Source: an uncultured Muribaculaceae bacterium (GTDB taxonomy: Bacteria > Bacteroidota > Bacteroidia > Bacteroidales > Muribaculaceae). From it: 8,195 bases of DNA. Shown in pieces: positions 1 through 7,517 of the stretch. A program made the position numbers and the translations under genes. The stretch lies in assembly GCA_910578665.1 (NCBI GenBank), contig CAJTQU010000038.1, forward strand, positions 1-8,195, read 5' to 3'. The notes under the pieces were generated by a model. That model was not told the origin of the DNA. It did no database searches and was given only the letters and a program-made list of their open reading frames with translations. The number at the start of each line of letters is the position of its first letter. Position 1 is the stretch's first letter.

Positions 1-270
1 GCGTCCAAGCGGCGATTCCCAACTTTTTTGCCACGAACCGTCCTTGCACCACTGCCGAAACTTCCCGAAAATTGTTTTATAATGGAGGACTACATCGGTG
101 AAGATTGCCTCGGTGGGAATCATATGCCATTGACAGCCCGTCTTGAGCTTATACAGGATACACTGGATGACCTCGCAAAGGTCTCCTTTGCATTTGTAGC
201 CTCGTTTGGCGGTTGTTATATACGGCAGAATTTCCATTCTTATAGTGTCTTTATCTATGAGTTCTATCAA
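1..270 (-). CDS. IS5-like transposase, N-terminal fragment cut by the window edge
   Basis: The minus strand reads an open frame into the left edge. It contains an N-terminal helix (LIELIDKDTI), then ILPYITTAKRGYKCKGDL, KLKTGCQWHMIP and FGKFRQWCKDGSWQKSW. This pattern (KTGxQWxxxP followed by a YK.xFxxxRxWxxxGxW segment) is the DUF4096-type N-terminal domain of IS5/IS4-superfamily DDE transposases, common in Bacteroidales. The DDE catalytic core lies beyond the window, so activity cannot be judged. The start is uncertain: an in-frame TAA sits at 297-295, the first usable start after it is TTG at 270-268, and the first ATG is at 237-235. Family-like sequence begins before that ATG, which favours TTG or a damaged original start. 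No clear ribosome binding site is seen. It is transcribed away from the Dus gene; the outer IS end should lie between about 318 and 370, but one end alone does not define the inverted repeat. Confidence 0.8.
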   Translation of the reverse strand, partial: MIELIDKDTIRMEILPYITTAKRGYKCKGDLCEVIQCILYKLKTGCQWHMIPTEAIFTDVVLHYKTIFGKFRQWCKDGSWQKSWESPLGR

Positions 271-275
271 TTCAA

Positions 276-317
276 GGAGTGTTTTAGTGTGTTTTTATCC
301 TTTACACTTAACACTCC
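276..317. repeat. Interrupted inverted repeat at the 5' end of the transposase gene
   Basis: GGAGTGTT (276-283) pairs with AACACTCC (310-317), and AGTGT (286-290) pairs with ACACT (304-308), giving an 8 + 5 bp stem with a small internal loop and a 13-nt apical loop. On the plus strand it is followed by TTTTTATTTTTT (318-329), the geometry of an intrinsic terminator that would stop antisense transcripts leaving the IS before they reach the Dus gene. On the minus strand the same hairpin lies immediately before the candidate TTG start and could mask initiation on transcripts that read in from outside. The pairing is seen directly; both functions are inferred. Confidence 0.6.
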
Positions 318-370
318 TTTTTATTTTTTGTATGTTTAAAATTAGTCAAGATAACTTCACTCTCTCGCTA

Positions 371-402
371 TTTTACTGAATGGACAATCTTATGTACTTT
401 TG
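371..402 (+). promoter_or_regulatory. Candidate Bacteroidetes-type promoter of the Dus gene
   Basis: TACTTTTG at 395-402 matches the Bacteroidetes -7 box TAnnTTTG exactly. Exactly 20 bp upstream is TTTT (371-374), a 3-of-4 match to the TTTG -33 box. Transcription would start near 408-412, giving a leader of about 60 nt before the ATG at 472. The match is by eye only. Confidence 0.45.
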
Positions 403-471
403 CATTACGTTTCAATAGTAAACAATCACACACTGGACACATCAAACTAACTGGCAAACAATGATAAAGAG

Positions 472-1452
472 ATGAATAGTAATAACAATCCAGACATAAA
501 ACTACGCCTGATGGCCGCTCCCATGCAGGGATACACACAGGCTGTATTCCGTCACTACCATGCCGCACTATTTAATACAGACCAAACAGACATCACTTAT
601 TACTCACCCTTCATTCGTATAGAAAAGGGGATGCCTCGCAAACGTGACATAAACGATATCACATCGCCGTTGAATAATAACCATACCCTCATACCACAGA
701 TCATCTGCCGCGATTGCGATGAATTCAGAGTTCTGGTTGAAACCATAAAGCAACAAGGATACAACGACATTGATCTGAATATGGGGTGCCCTTTCCCTCC
801 ACAAGTAAAACACGGCCGAGGAAGCGGCCTCATGGCAACAGCCAAGGAACTGGAATCAATATGCAGACTTATGAATGACATGGAGGACACTCGCTTCTCT
901 ATAAAAATGAGATTAGGAATCACCCGGCCTGACGAGTGGAAACAAATCATACATATTCTAAATGAAATGCTTCTGCAGCACATAACTGTACATCCGCGCA
1001 CTGCCACACAGCAATACCGTGGAGAGCTGCACATCAACCAGCTTGAAACTCTAATGCATGATATAAGGCACAATATTGTATACAATGGCGAGATAACCTC
1101 GCCTGAACAAATAATAACACTACAGAACACATATCCCGGACTGTACGGTGTAATGGCAGGCCGCGGTATGCTAAACCGGCCCACGATATTTTCCGAATAT
1201 ACCGGCATTGCCTTACGTGGGGAAGCCCCATATGTTGAAGCAGAAAGGAACCAAGCCTCGCTCAGACTTCTAAGAAGTATTATCATCTGGCAGTCAGAAC
1301 ATTTATGCGGCACAAACCAGATACTGGCACATGCCATTCCTATGGCGTTATCAATGAGTGAAAATATATTAGATCACAAAACCATCAAACAAATTAAGAA
1401 AGTGACTTCTGTACAAAAACTGGTTGACCTGATAACACTTCCCGTAGTTTAA
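472..1452 (+). CDS. tRNA-dihydrouridine synthase (Dus family)
   Basis: FMN-dependent enzyme that reduces selected uridines in the tRNA D-loop region to dihydrouridine, using NADPH, in the cytoplasm. The 326-residue protein is normal length for the family. It opens with the TIM-barrel strand LMAAPMQGYT (13-22, FMN site). The catalytic-loop motif DLNMGCPFPP follows, with the expected catalytic Cys106, then a KHGRGSGLM stretch. Later come KMRLG (Lys145), TVHPRT (His174), YNGEI (204-208) and MAGRGML (228-234), the usual substrate- and FMN-phosphate-binding positions. All key residues are present. The ATG at 472 is preceded by GATAAAGAG, a weak purine-rich site. A 4-codon ORF (ATG at 461) ends in TGA overlapping this start as ATGA, probably by chance. 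The gene stands alone on the plus strand and converges with the giant adhesin gene. Which uridines it modifies, and whether it is closer to DusB or DusC, cannot be told here. Confidence 0.93.
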   Translation: MNSNNNPDIKLRLMAAPMQGYTQAVFRHYHAALFNTDQTDITYYSPFIRIEKGMPRKRDINDITSPLNNNHTLIPQIICRDCDEFRVLVETIKQQGYNDIDLNMGCPFPPQVKHGRGSGLMATAKELESICRLMNDMEDTRFSIKMRLGITRPDEWKQIIHILNEMLLQHITVHPRTATQQYRGELHINQLETLMHDIRHNIVYNGEITSPEQIITLQNTYPGLYGVMAGRGMLNRPTIFSEYTGIALRGEAPYVEAERNQASLRLLRSIIIWQSEHLCGTNQILAHAIPMALSMSENILDHKTIKQIKKVTSVQKLVDLITLPVV

Positions 1453-1461
1453 AAGCAGACA

Positions 1462-1487
1462 AGAGGAGGGGCCTTAGCCCCTCCTCT
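1462..1487. terminator. Strong hairpin between convergent genes, likely shared terminator
   Basis: AGAGGAGGGGC (1462-1472) pairs perfectly with GCCCCTCCTCT (1477-1487) around the 4-nt loop CTTA: an 11-bp GC-rich stem. It starts 10 nt after the Dus stop codon and lies 30 nt beyond the stop of the minus-strand adhesin gene. On the minus strand it is followed by TTGTCTGCTTTT, an interrupted U tract; on the plus strand no T run follows. It probably works best for the adhesin transcript and may also act as a 3'-end stabiliser for the Dus mRNA. Confidence 0.65.
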
Positions 1488-1516
1488 CTACTAAGGCATA
1501 AATTCATACCTGGTAA

Positions 1517-4500
1517 CTATTTCACAACTACCTTAAACGTATCTTCTCCTATGTTAACTACATATATTCCCGGATTTGCAGGATAAACAGTTCTGTCAGA
1601 AGCCGCGCATGTACAGATAACTAGCTTACCGTCTGCCGTTGTGGCATATACTTGCTTGCCGGCAGCATTATTTACCGCTATTCCGCCTTTTACTCCCACT
1701 ACATATGGAGCTGCGCAATTAATCTCGCTGACCGAAGATGCCATAACATTCACTATGTTTGAATAACCTGATTCACCATGCGTATAGTTCACAGTCACCG
1801 CGTAAGAATGCTCCTTGCCATCACGCACATTATCCTTAAACGTATGTACGGCATTTGTCAAAGTCGCAACCTTTACATCATCACGGTACACATAGTAGCC
1901 TGCTACCTCCAGCGGAGCCTGCTTCGCATCTTTTTTCACAAACGATATATCATCAATAGCTAGTAAAAATTTATCCTGCGAAGTATGGCGAATAGCAAAA
2001 TAGCGTGCGCCGTCAGGCACGTTGAAAGCTACCTGCTCCCAGTTCTTGAAGGCTTCTTCCTTAATGCCGTTAACTTTAATAAACGAATCTATATCTTTGT
2101 CAGACATTGAATAATAAACCTCGAATGTGTCAAATCCGCTATTTGGAATCGGTGTTTTGGCATAGAACGATATGGTCTGCGCATCACCGCTAAGTTCCGG
2201 AGAGATCAGCCAGTCATCATTTTGGCCGTCAATGTCCTGGAACGATACAAGATACTGTTTGCCACTGTGCGGCATCAATGCGTCAATACCTATCTGCGAA
2301 GAAGCCATGCCGCATTTTTCTGGATTAAAGACCTGGTAGGCGTGCGGATAGGTAGAATTCATAAACTCAACGGCAGTTCCTCCGTATGTAATGCCAAAAG
2401 TACCACTGTCACCATTAACATCCACCAATGTCCAGTCACCGATGTCTTCGATAATGAACGGTATATAGTCTTCAAAACTTTCATGTGTCTGCTCAGGCGC
2501 ACTTCCGGAAGCTGGCTTGGACCAGGACAATACAATATCCCCACTATCATCTACACTACCGCCAAGGTCGGTAACCGTGGGATAATCATGCAGTGTTATT
2601 ATAATTTTACGCTCATCAGACGAATTGTTATCCATATTCTGGTCTAGCTGATAATTGATTACGGCCTTGAACATAGCTGCCGGAATGTGCTCGAATTTCG
2701 GAGTGGCCTCCAGTTCGAATGTAGACATCTGGCCCTGCGACAGAGAAGGCCCGGGTACTGTGGCAAGTATTTCTCCATTACAATACAGATCTATAGTATA
2801 ATCTGTGGCTGTCTCTTTGCCTTTATTGCTGACGATGCCCCCAAATACAGCAGATGTGCCAAAAGCGATACTGCCGGGAGAGTTCAGCTGCTCCATCACC
2901 AAATTATGATCCAGATCGTCATACACCCTTATGCAGTCCATATACAGATGGTGCGCCCAGTCCTCTTTTGCCGATGTGGCCAAAAATCCGAATGCGATAA
3001 ATGGCTCTGAATTCTTAATATCAGCAAGTGGCACTTTCAATTCATTCCAGCCCACCGGTATCGAGGGATCTGAAAGGTTGACGGTGGCCAGTGTCTTGAA
3101 CTCGGCATAATCTGTCGTATACTGTAAGTCAAGTCTGGTCGTATTCTCACCATCATTATAATACATCAACGAAATAACAGGATTCACTGTCTCGGCTAAT
3201 CTGAACCGGCCCGTATATATAAGGCAAGACTCCTCCGGACCTCTCGGCACAAACATCGCCATACCGTCATCTTCATCGAAATTAGGTACATCTCTCGGAT
3301 GCTGTGTCATAAACCATCCAGTCTCGGTAGTCGAGATGATGCCCCACGGAGTATTAGATGTAAAACCTTTTGGGAATGACTCCTTAAAAGGAAGCTCGAA
3401 GAAGACGTCTCCCAAAACAATGCCATTGGAATACGCTCCGTAACCCGTTCCGGCAACATTGCGTGGGAAAATAGCATAACTCACAATACCCTGTCCGTTA
3501 AGCTTAAATGAAGACAGATCATCTGTAATCGAGGTACCCTCATGGTTGTATGCCAATATTGCCTGGTCGGAACGCACTATCATATATGTAAGTGCGTCAG
3601 AATCCACATAGCCGCCGTTATCACCATGTAACGGAGGTTCCCAACCAAGCTCTATCTTTCCGTCGACATACGCAGCCTTGATATTTCTTACTACATCGGG
3701 AACCACGACACCGGTATAAACACTTGTAACGGCTTCGAGACCTGGTCCGGCTGCATTGTGAGCTTTTACTCTGATTTCATTATCACCCTGTCTGGTTGGC
3801 ACTGTCGCTGAAACCAAAGTATTGAGGGCAGTACCATTTACCGTTTTTGCAATTTCTCCATTCACATATATTTCAATCTTGGTGATTTCGGAAAGATCAC
3901 TTCCATTTATAGCTTTTGCCGGAGCCATGAAACTTACCTCTGCCTGCAAAATACCGTTACCGCCGGGTACAGCGCGTATATCTGCCGGTGCCTCTGGAGC
4001 GAGAGCCAGGCCTGCCTCGGTCACCTCTATACTATGTATTTCCAAACGAGACATCTGCGGCTCGCTCATAGCATGGAACCCGATATATTTCTTTCCTGTC
4101 ACACCCGGATCAATGTATACCTCGAATGCCCTGTTGACATCCGTATTACTATAATCTTCCGATGTGATAGTAGTCGGTTCGACAAGTTGCACTGACATAT
4201 CATCAACCGTAGGGGCGCCACCAAACCTCACTTCTATTATCTCTGGAAGCGCACGCTTACTCTTTGTCGTAAACCTAAGCTTATAAATGTGGTCAGCCTC
4301 CATCATAAGTGGTGGTGTGAACAGCCAGTCATCTTTAGGATTATTAAAATCATAATCTACCAGCACACGGTTTCCATTCCAGTCTGAACGATATTCCCAA
4401 GTATACTTGTCACCAGCTACATTTATAACCGTATATAACGGGAAAGTAATTTCTGAAGAAAAGTCATCACCCCAGGGTATGCCGCAGTAAGAACCTGTAA

Positions 4501-6043
4501 CAACGGCATTCGACATGGCTGCCGGCCCGGTCTTGTCACCTGCCGAAGCAGTAACCTCATATGTATAGCTGGCCATAGCCTCGTCTTTGACTATATCCGT
4601 ACATACTGTGGCCGCGGTCATAGATATAAATTTATTATCGGGCATACGGCGCACTGTGTACATAAGCTCGTCTGGATCAAAATAACCTCCATTGACTGTG
4701 GTCTCCGGCGCAGACCATGTGATATTTATCTGCCCGTTGTCACCTTTCTCAGCTTTGAGATCTCCCACGGCTACAGGCGCATCGGATCCTATAAATGTAG
4801 AAGATTCTACTTCCGGCCCGGCACCGTTGCTATTGGATGCCGTGACAGTAAACCTGACATAGCCCACAGGCGCGGTTACACTGACACTGACCTGTTCTGA
4901 AGCCGAGGCAGAACCTTTCTTCAATTCCAAATCGTTAGCCTTTACAGAATAATTAACAGGCCCGGTAAGAGGTTTGCCACCAAACGTATTTTTAGGCATC
5001 GTGAAATTTACAGTGCCGGTGCTGCTTCCTTCGATGAAATTAAGTGAAAGATTAGCGACACGGTCCGGGGCACCAAGGTCGGCCTCCAATGAGGGCACAT
5101 AAATACCCATGAGTATTTCATTGCCTGGAAACTTATTTATCAGTTCCGCGTGGGCAGTAGCCGTATTGATACGCCATAAGCCAGTTGTTCCATCAGAAAG
5201 TTCCGCACTTAGATAGAGATGATTGAACTGCAAGTCAAACGCAGCAGACTGTGCTGCTTCAGATAAAATAAGTCCAGTACTGCCGACCAATGTAAGTTCG
5301 CCGGTCTCCTTATGTACCTTATATAGATTACCATCACAATCTATACCGTAAAACTGCCCCTTAGCATCCGCGGCAACCGCGGCAAGAGACCTCGGAAGCA
5401 CACATATCTGGGCGCGCGTATAAGTTGTAGTATTATACTGTGCCCAAACATATGATGTAAACATTCCATCTTTAGGAAAACAACCATATATCTTGCCAGA
5501 TACAGGATCAACAGCCATATCAATAGGCACATCCTGAATATAAGCATATCCGGTACCGGTCTTTTCCCATGTATCAATATTAAATTTGTTTATATAGACA
5601 AAATACCTGCCCTCGGAACCATCCACATAAAAACAATAATAAGTATCTCCTGCTAGTATGGCGTTACCATTTGCAAACAGGTCATCTGACAAAGCCACCG
5701 GAGTAAATGTATTATCCTTAAAGGAATATGAATAAACACCCGGTGAATTCTGGTCAAGCAACGCACCCATCACAGATACGGCATGCCCGTCATCTGAGGC
5801 CGCATTACGACCGGTGGGCGATAACAGTCTAGGCACCACTCCGCTACCAAACGAGCGAATTCCTTTATTTTGTCGTATACGGAAATTATGGTCCACATTA
5901 ACTGCCTGCGCCGGCATCAGGCGTCCATACACCGGCACAGCTGATTCCGGCACTTTACTCTCCTGCAAAACGGCTTGCACTGGCGTAAACATCGCGGCCA
6001 ACCCGATAAGGGCTACAAGCAAGGTTGTCATTAGGTGTCTCAT
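1517..6043 (-). CDS. Giant exported modular protein with FN3 and choice-of-anchor-J (cleaved-adhesin-like) domains and a C-terminal sorting-type domain
   Basis: Residues below are numbered from the TTG at 6049; I prefer ATG 6043 (residue 3), which leaves a compact signal peptide, MRHLMTTLLVALIGLAAM to VQA, cleaved near residue 26. Domains: a propeller-like part (about 90-320) with repeated blades such as MAVDPVSGKIYG and AADAKGQFYGID; FN3 at about 328-420 and 425-518; a jelly-roll choice-of-anchor-J-like module at 520-678 with DDWLFTPP (573-580); FN3 at 685-780 and 785-878; a second, more degenerate jelly-roll at 882-1045; a CARDB-like Ig domain at 1050-1152; an FN3 starting at 1155 that is interrupted by a third jelly-roll (about 1187-1372, DDWLISPEL at 1278-1286) and resumes at 1380-1437; and a C-terminal domain (1448-1510) with the pattern NAAGKQVY, PGIYVVNIG, FKVVVK, resembling type IX secretion or DUF6383-type C-termini. 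No catalytic motif is evident. Probably cell-surface or secreted and adhesive or ligand-binding; the ligand is unknown. Confidence 0.88.
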   Translation of the reverse strand: MRHLMTTLLVALIGLAAMFTPVQAVLQESKVPESAVPVYGRLMPAQAVNVDHNFRIRQNKGIRSFGSGVVPRLLSPTGRNAASDDGHAVSVMGALLDQNSPGVYSYSFKDNTFTPVALSDDLFANGNAILAGDTYYCFYVDGSEGRYFVYINKFNIDTWEKTGTGYAYIQDVPIDMAVDPVSGKIYGCFPKDGMFTSYVWAQYNTTTYTRAQICVLPRSLAAVAADAKGQFYGIDCDGNLYKVHKETGELTLVGSTGLILSEAAQSAAFDLQFNHLYLSAELSDGTTGLWRINTATAHAELINKFPGNEILMGIYVPSLEADLGAPDRVANLSLNFIEGSSTGTVNFTMPKNTFGGKPLTGPVNYSVKANDLELKKGSASASEQVSVSVTAPVGYVRFTVTASNSNGAGPEVESSTFIGSDAPVAVGDLKAEKGDNGQINITWSAPETTVNGGYFDPDELMYTVRRMPDNKFISMTAATVCTDIVKDEAMASYTYEVTASAGDKTGPAAMSNAVVTGSYCGIPWGDDFSSEITFPLYTVINVAGDKYTWEYRSDWNGNRVLVDYDFNNPKDDWLFTPPLMMEADHIYKLRFTTKSKRALPEIIEVRFGGAPTVDDMSVQLVEPTTITSEDYSNTDVNRAFEVYIDPGVTGKKYIGFHAMSEPQMSRLEIHSIEVTEAGLALAPEAPADIRAVPGGNGILQAEVSFMAPAKAINGSDLSEITKIEIYVNGEIAKTVNGTALNTLVSATVPTRQGDNEIRVKAHNAAGPGLEAVTSVYTGVVVPDVVRNIKAAYVDGKIELGWEPPLHGDNGGYVDSDALTYMIVRSDQAILAYNHEGTSITDDLSSFKLNGQGIVSYAIFPRNVAGTGYGAYSNGIVLGDVFFELPFKESFPKGFTSNTPWGIISTTETGWFMTQHPRDVPNFDEDDGMAMFVPRGPEESCLIYTGRFRLAETVNPVISLMYYNDGENTTRLDLQYTTDYAEFKTLATVNLSDPSIPVGWNELKVPLADIKNSEPFIAFGFLATSAKEDWAHHLYMDCIRVYDDLDHNLVMEQLNSPGSIAFGTSAVFGGIVSNKGKETATDYTIDLYCNGEILATVPGPSLSQGQMSTFELEATPKFEHIPAAMFKAVINYQLDQNMDNNSSDERKIIITLHDYPTVTDLGGSVDDSGDIVLSWSKPASGSAPEQTHESFEDYIPFIIEDIGDWTLVDVNGDSGTFGITYGGTAVEFMNSTYPHAYQVFNPEKCGMASSQIGIDALMPHSGKQYLVSFQDIDGQNDDWLISPELSGDAQTISFYAKTPIPNSGFDTFEVYYSMSDKDIDSFIKVNGIKEEAFKNWEQVAFNVPDGARYFAIRHTSQDKFLLAIDDISFVKKDAKQAPLEVAGYYVYRDDVKVATLTNAVHTFKDNVRDGKEHSYAVTVNYTHGESGYSNIVNVMASSVSEINCAAPYVVGVKGGIAVNNAAGKQVYATTADGKLVICTCAASDRTVYPANPGIYVVNIGEDTFKVVVK

Positions 6044-6079
6044 ACGCAAAAATGTATTAAAGATTTAACCTGTACATGA

Positions 6080-6087
6080 CAAAAATA
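6080..6087 (-). promoter_or_regulatory. Possible -7 box for the adhesin gene
   Basis: On the minus strand TATTTTTG (6087-6080) fits TAnnTTTG and would give a start near 6073 with a leader of about 30 nt. No TTTG lies at the expected 19-21 bp upstream. A second match, TAGATTTG (6125-6118), also lacks a -33 partner. Weak evidence in AT-rich DNA. Confidence 0.25.
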
Positions 6088-6151
6088 TGAATACGGCATC
6101 GGGTTTCACTAAACAAGCAAATCTACTCTGCCATCAAGGATAATGAATAGA

Positions 6152-6167
6152 ATCAGTCACTACTGAT
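6152..6167. promoter_or_regulatory. Perfect 6-4-6 palindrome, possible operator
   Basis: ATCAGT-CACT-ACTGAT is a perfect inverted repeat with a 4-bp spacer. It lies about 110 bp upstream of the adhesin ATG, in the gap between that gene and the Crp/Fnr regulator. Homodimeric regulators of the Crp/Fnr class bind two-fold symmetric sites, though the arms do not match the FNR (TTGAT-N4-ATCAA) or CRP consensus. A binding role is inferred; a 6-bp palindrome can arise by chance. Confidence 0.25.
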
Positions 6168-6521
6168 ACAAACGGTTCAGAAAATACTGTCTATAAACTC
6201 TTCATAAATAATCGTTTAAAACTAACCTATCACAAACACAATCCACATTTTTACCATATACAAAACTTATTTAGGAAAGAATTGACGTATTACACGTTAT
6301 AACTGCAAACATGGTACGGCGCCAGTATTCCACGGCAATCACACATATCATACAAACAATCTTTTGCCTTACAGCGGTAAAATTATGATTATTCCTCCAA
6401 ACAAAAATTAATATAGATTAAAAAAACACAAATAAAAGTTTTGGACTCAAAGTAATTTACATTAGACTGAATTATAAAAGATTTAGATAATTAAAGATAT
6501 ATCTAAAACCTAAAGAGCGAT
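6168..6521. other. AT-rich intergenic region with no supported gene
   Basis: This stretch and the 6044-6167 segment separate the regulator from the adhesin gene. It is stop-rich and AT-rich apart from a short GC-richer patch around 6311-6350. It contains a 25-codon plus-strand ORF (6311-6388) without a ribosome site, a weak hairpin at 6362-6383 (TTTTGCC/GGTAAAA type), and an AT-only stem at 6482-6507 (TTTAGATA/TATCTAAA). The last lies just after the regulator stop on the minus strand and could be a poor terminator. No tRNA or riboswitch fold is recognisable. Confidence 0.5.
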
Positions 6522-7124
6522 TCAGCTCACTAGTTCCTTGCGCAACACGCTCAAATACTGAGGCGTCACACCCAGATATGATGCTACAATCGATAGCGGA
6601 ACCTCCTTCATGATATGAGGCAATGTCCTGACCAAAGACAAGTACCTGTCTTTTGCTGTGCCGGTGTTAAGCTTCCTCTTTAATTCAAAATAATAAAATT
6701 GTGTCTGACACAGACGCAGATTCCACATGGCAAACAGATGCGAACGCTTAAGTAGATTGTCAAAATCAGCTTTACGAACATGCAGTATCTTGGCCCTCGT
6801 ACATGTCTGAAACGTATAAAAAGAAGGAGCGTTGGCAAAATACGGATGGTAGCTCATAAAAAGTGTGGGAAGCGTGGAAAAAAAAGCTGTCTTTTCCTTG
6901 TCTCCATCCCAATAAAAACAACGCACTATACCCTCCATTGCTATATAAATATCAGGATTAATATCACCCTCCAATATTACATTATCCCACTTACCATATG
7001 TGATCACCCGGCCAAAAGAGAGAAACTCTTCCATTACATTCTCTGGCAATTTATAGTCACACTCGTCCTCCAGCAACTGCTTCAAAGTTGCCATATCAGA
7101 GGGAGATAATCTATTTTCGCTCAT
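6522..7124 (-). CDS. Crp/Fnr-family transcriptional regulator
   Basis: A 200-residue DNA-binding regulator with the two-domain Crp/Fnr layout. Residues about 30-120 form the cyclic-nucleotide-binding-type beta-roll, including the turn LEGDINPDIYIAMEGIVRCFY (split here as LEGDINPD at 51-58 and IYIAMEGIVRCF at 59-70). Residues 121-152 form the long dimerisation helix. The winged helix-turn-helix is at about 172-197 (VPLSIVASYLGVTPQYLSVL), ending with the recognition helix. The region where CRP has its cAMP phosphate-binding cassette (RSA-type) instead reads SYHPYFANAPSFYTFQ, so cAMP binding is not supported. Only four scattered cysteines are present, with no FNR-type N-terminal cluster, so an Fe-S sensor is unlikely. 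This divergent form is common in Bacteroidetes, and its signal is unknown. The ATG at 7124 lies about 15 nt below the expected transcription start, with only AAGAA as a possible ribosome site. The next gene downstream on the strand is the giant adhesin. Confidence 0.92.
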   Translation of the reverse strand: MSENRLSPSDMATLKQLLEDECDYKLPENVMEEFLSFGRVITYGKWDNVILEGDINPDIYIAMEGIVRCFYWDGDKEKTAFFSTLPTLFMSYHPYFANAPSFYTFQTCTRAKILHVRKADFDNLLKRSHLFAMWNLRLCQTQFYYFELKRKLNTGTAKDRYLSLVRTLPHIMKEVPLSIVASYLGVTPQYLSVLRKELVS

Positions 7125-7146
7125 ATCATGTATTCTTAATATTTCC

Positions 7147-7178
7147 CAAAGTTAACAAATACTAATTCAAACACCAAA
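7147..7178 (-). promoter_or_regulatory. Bacteroidetes-type promoter of the Crp/Fnr regulator
   Basis: On the minus strand TTTG (7178-7175), a 20-bp spacer and TAACTTTG (7154-7147) match the Bacteroidetes primary-sigma consensus TTTG-N19-21-TAnnTTTG in both boxes. The predicted start near 7140 gives a short leader of about 15 nt before the ATG at 7124. This is the best promoter match in the window. Confidence 0.6.
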
Positions 7179-7517
7179 CGACGCCCACACATGAAAGCAG
7201 CAACTTCTCGCATACTTCAAAAATATATGAACAAAGTCTCCATCCAAGTTAAAAAGTAATAAGAAAAACTATGAGTACATATAACAATAGCAAATCATAC
7301 TATACGCGTGAGAAGCACATTACCATCTACACTCCGCACACAAATATCTCAACCTCCCAAACCACTAAATGAAAAAATTTAACTAAATCTCTAACTCTAA
7401 TAAGATTTATATTGTTTGAAGATGAAGGTTCAGAATGAGGGCAAACTCGCAAAAGGTTTGTAGATACATACTAACCGACATCTATGAAAAAAGAGTATGG
7501 AGTGATACAGGCCGAAC
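7179..7517. other. Intergenic region with no supported gene
   Basis: AT-rich DNA lying upstream of the regulator promoter and beyond the hydrolase terminator. I see only very short plus-strand reading frames: MKVQNEGKLAKGL at about 7422-7463, and MKKEYGVIQAELK at 7484-7525, whose TAA abuts the terminator stem. Neither has a convincing promoter or ribosome site. No repeat, RNA gene or att-like site was recognised. Confidence 0.45.

Noticed and set aside
28..339. 103-residue plus-strand open frame at the left edge
   Set aside because: It is antisense to the transposase fragment, whose minus-strand translation has clear family motifs.
461..475. Four-codon upstream ORF overlapping the Dus start (ATGA)
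   Set aside because: Too short to distinguish from chance; no sign of translational coupling such as a strong ribosome site.
368..568. 66-residue minus-strand frame over the Dus promoter and start
   Set aside because: It overlaps the Dus start and promoter, with no supporting motif.
600..1337. 245-residue minus-strand open frame
   Set aside because: It lies wholly inside the Dus gene on the opposite strand; its translation is Cys/Ser-rich and resembles no family, as expected for a shadow frame.
2222..2647. 141-residue plus-strand frame inside the adhesin gene
   Set aside because: Antisense shadow of a well-supported coding region.
6044..6049. TTG start two codons upstream of the adhesin ATG
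   Set aside because: ATG at 6043 gives a standard signal peptide and no ribosome site favours TTG; the difference is only two residues.
6780..7109. 109-residue plus-strand frame inside the regulator gene
   Set aside because: Antisense shadow; the minus-strand frame encodes a complete Crp/Fnr protein.
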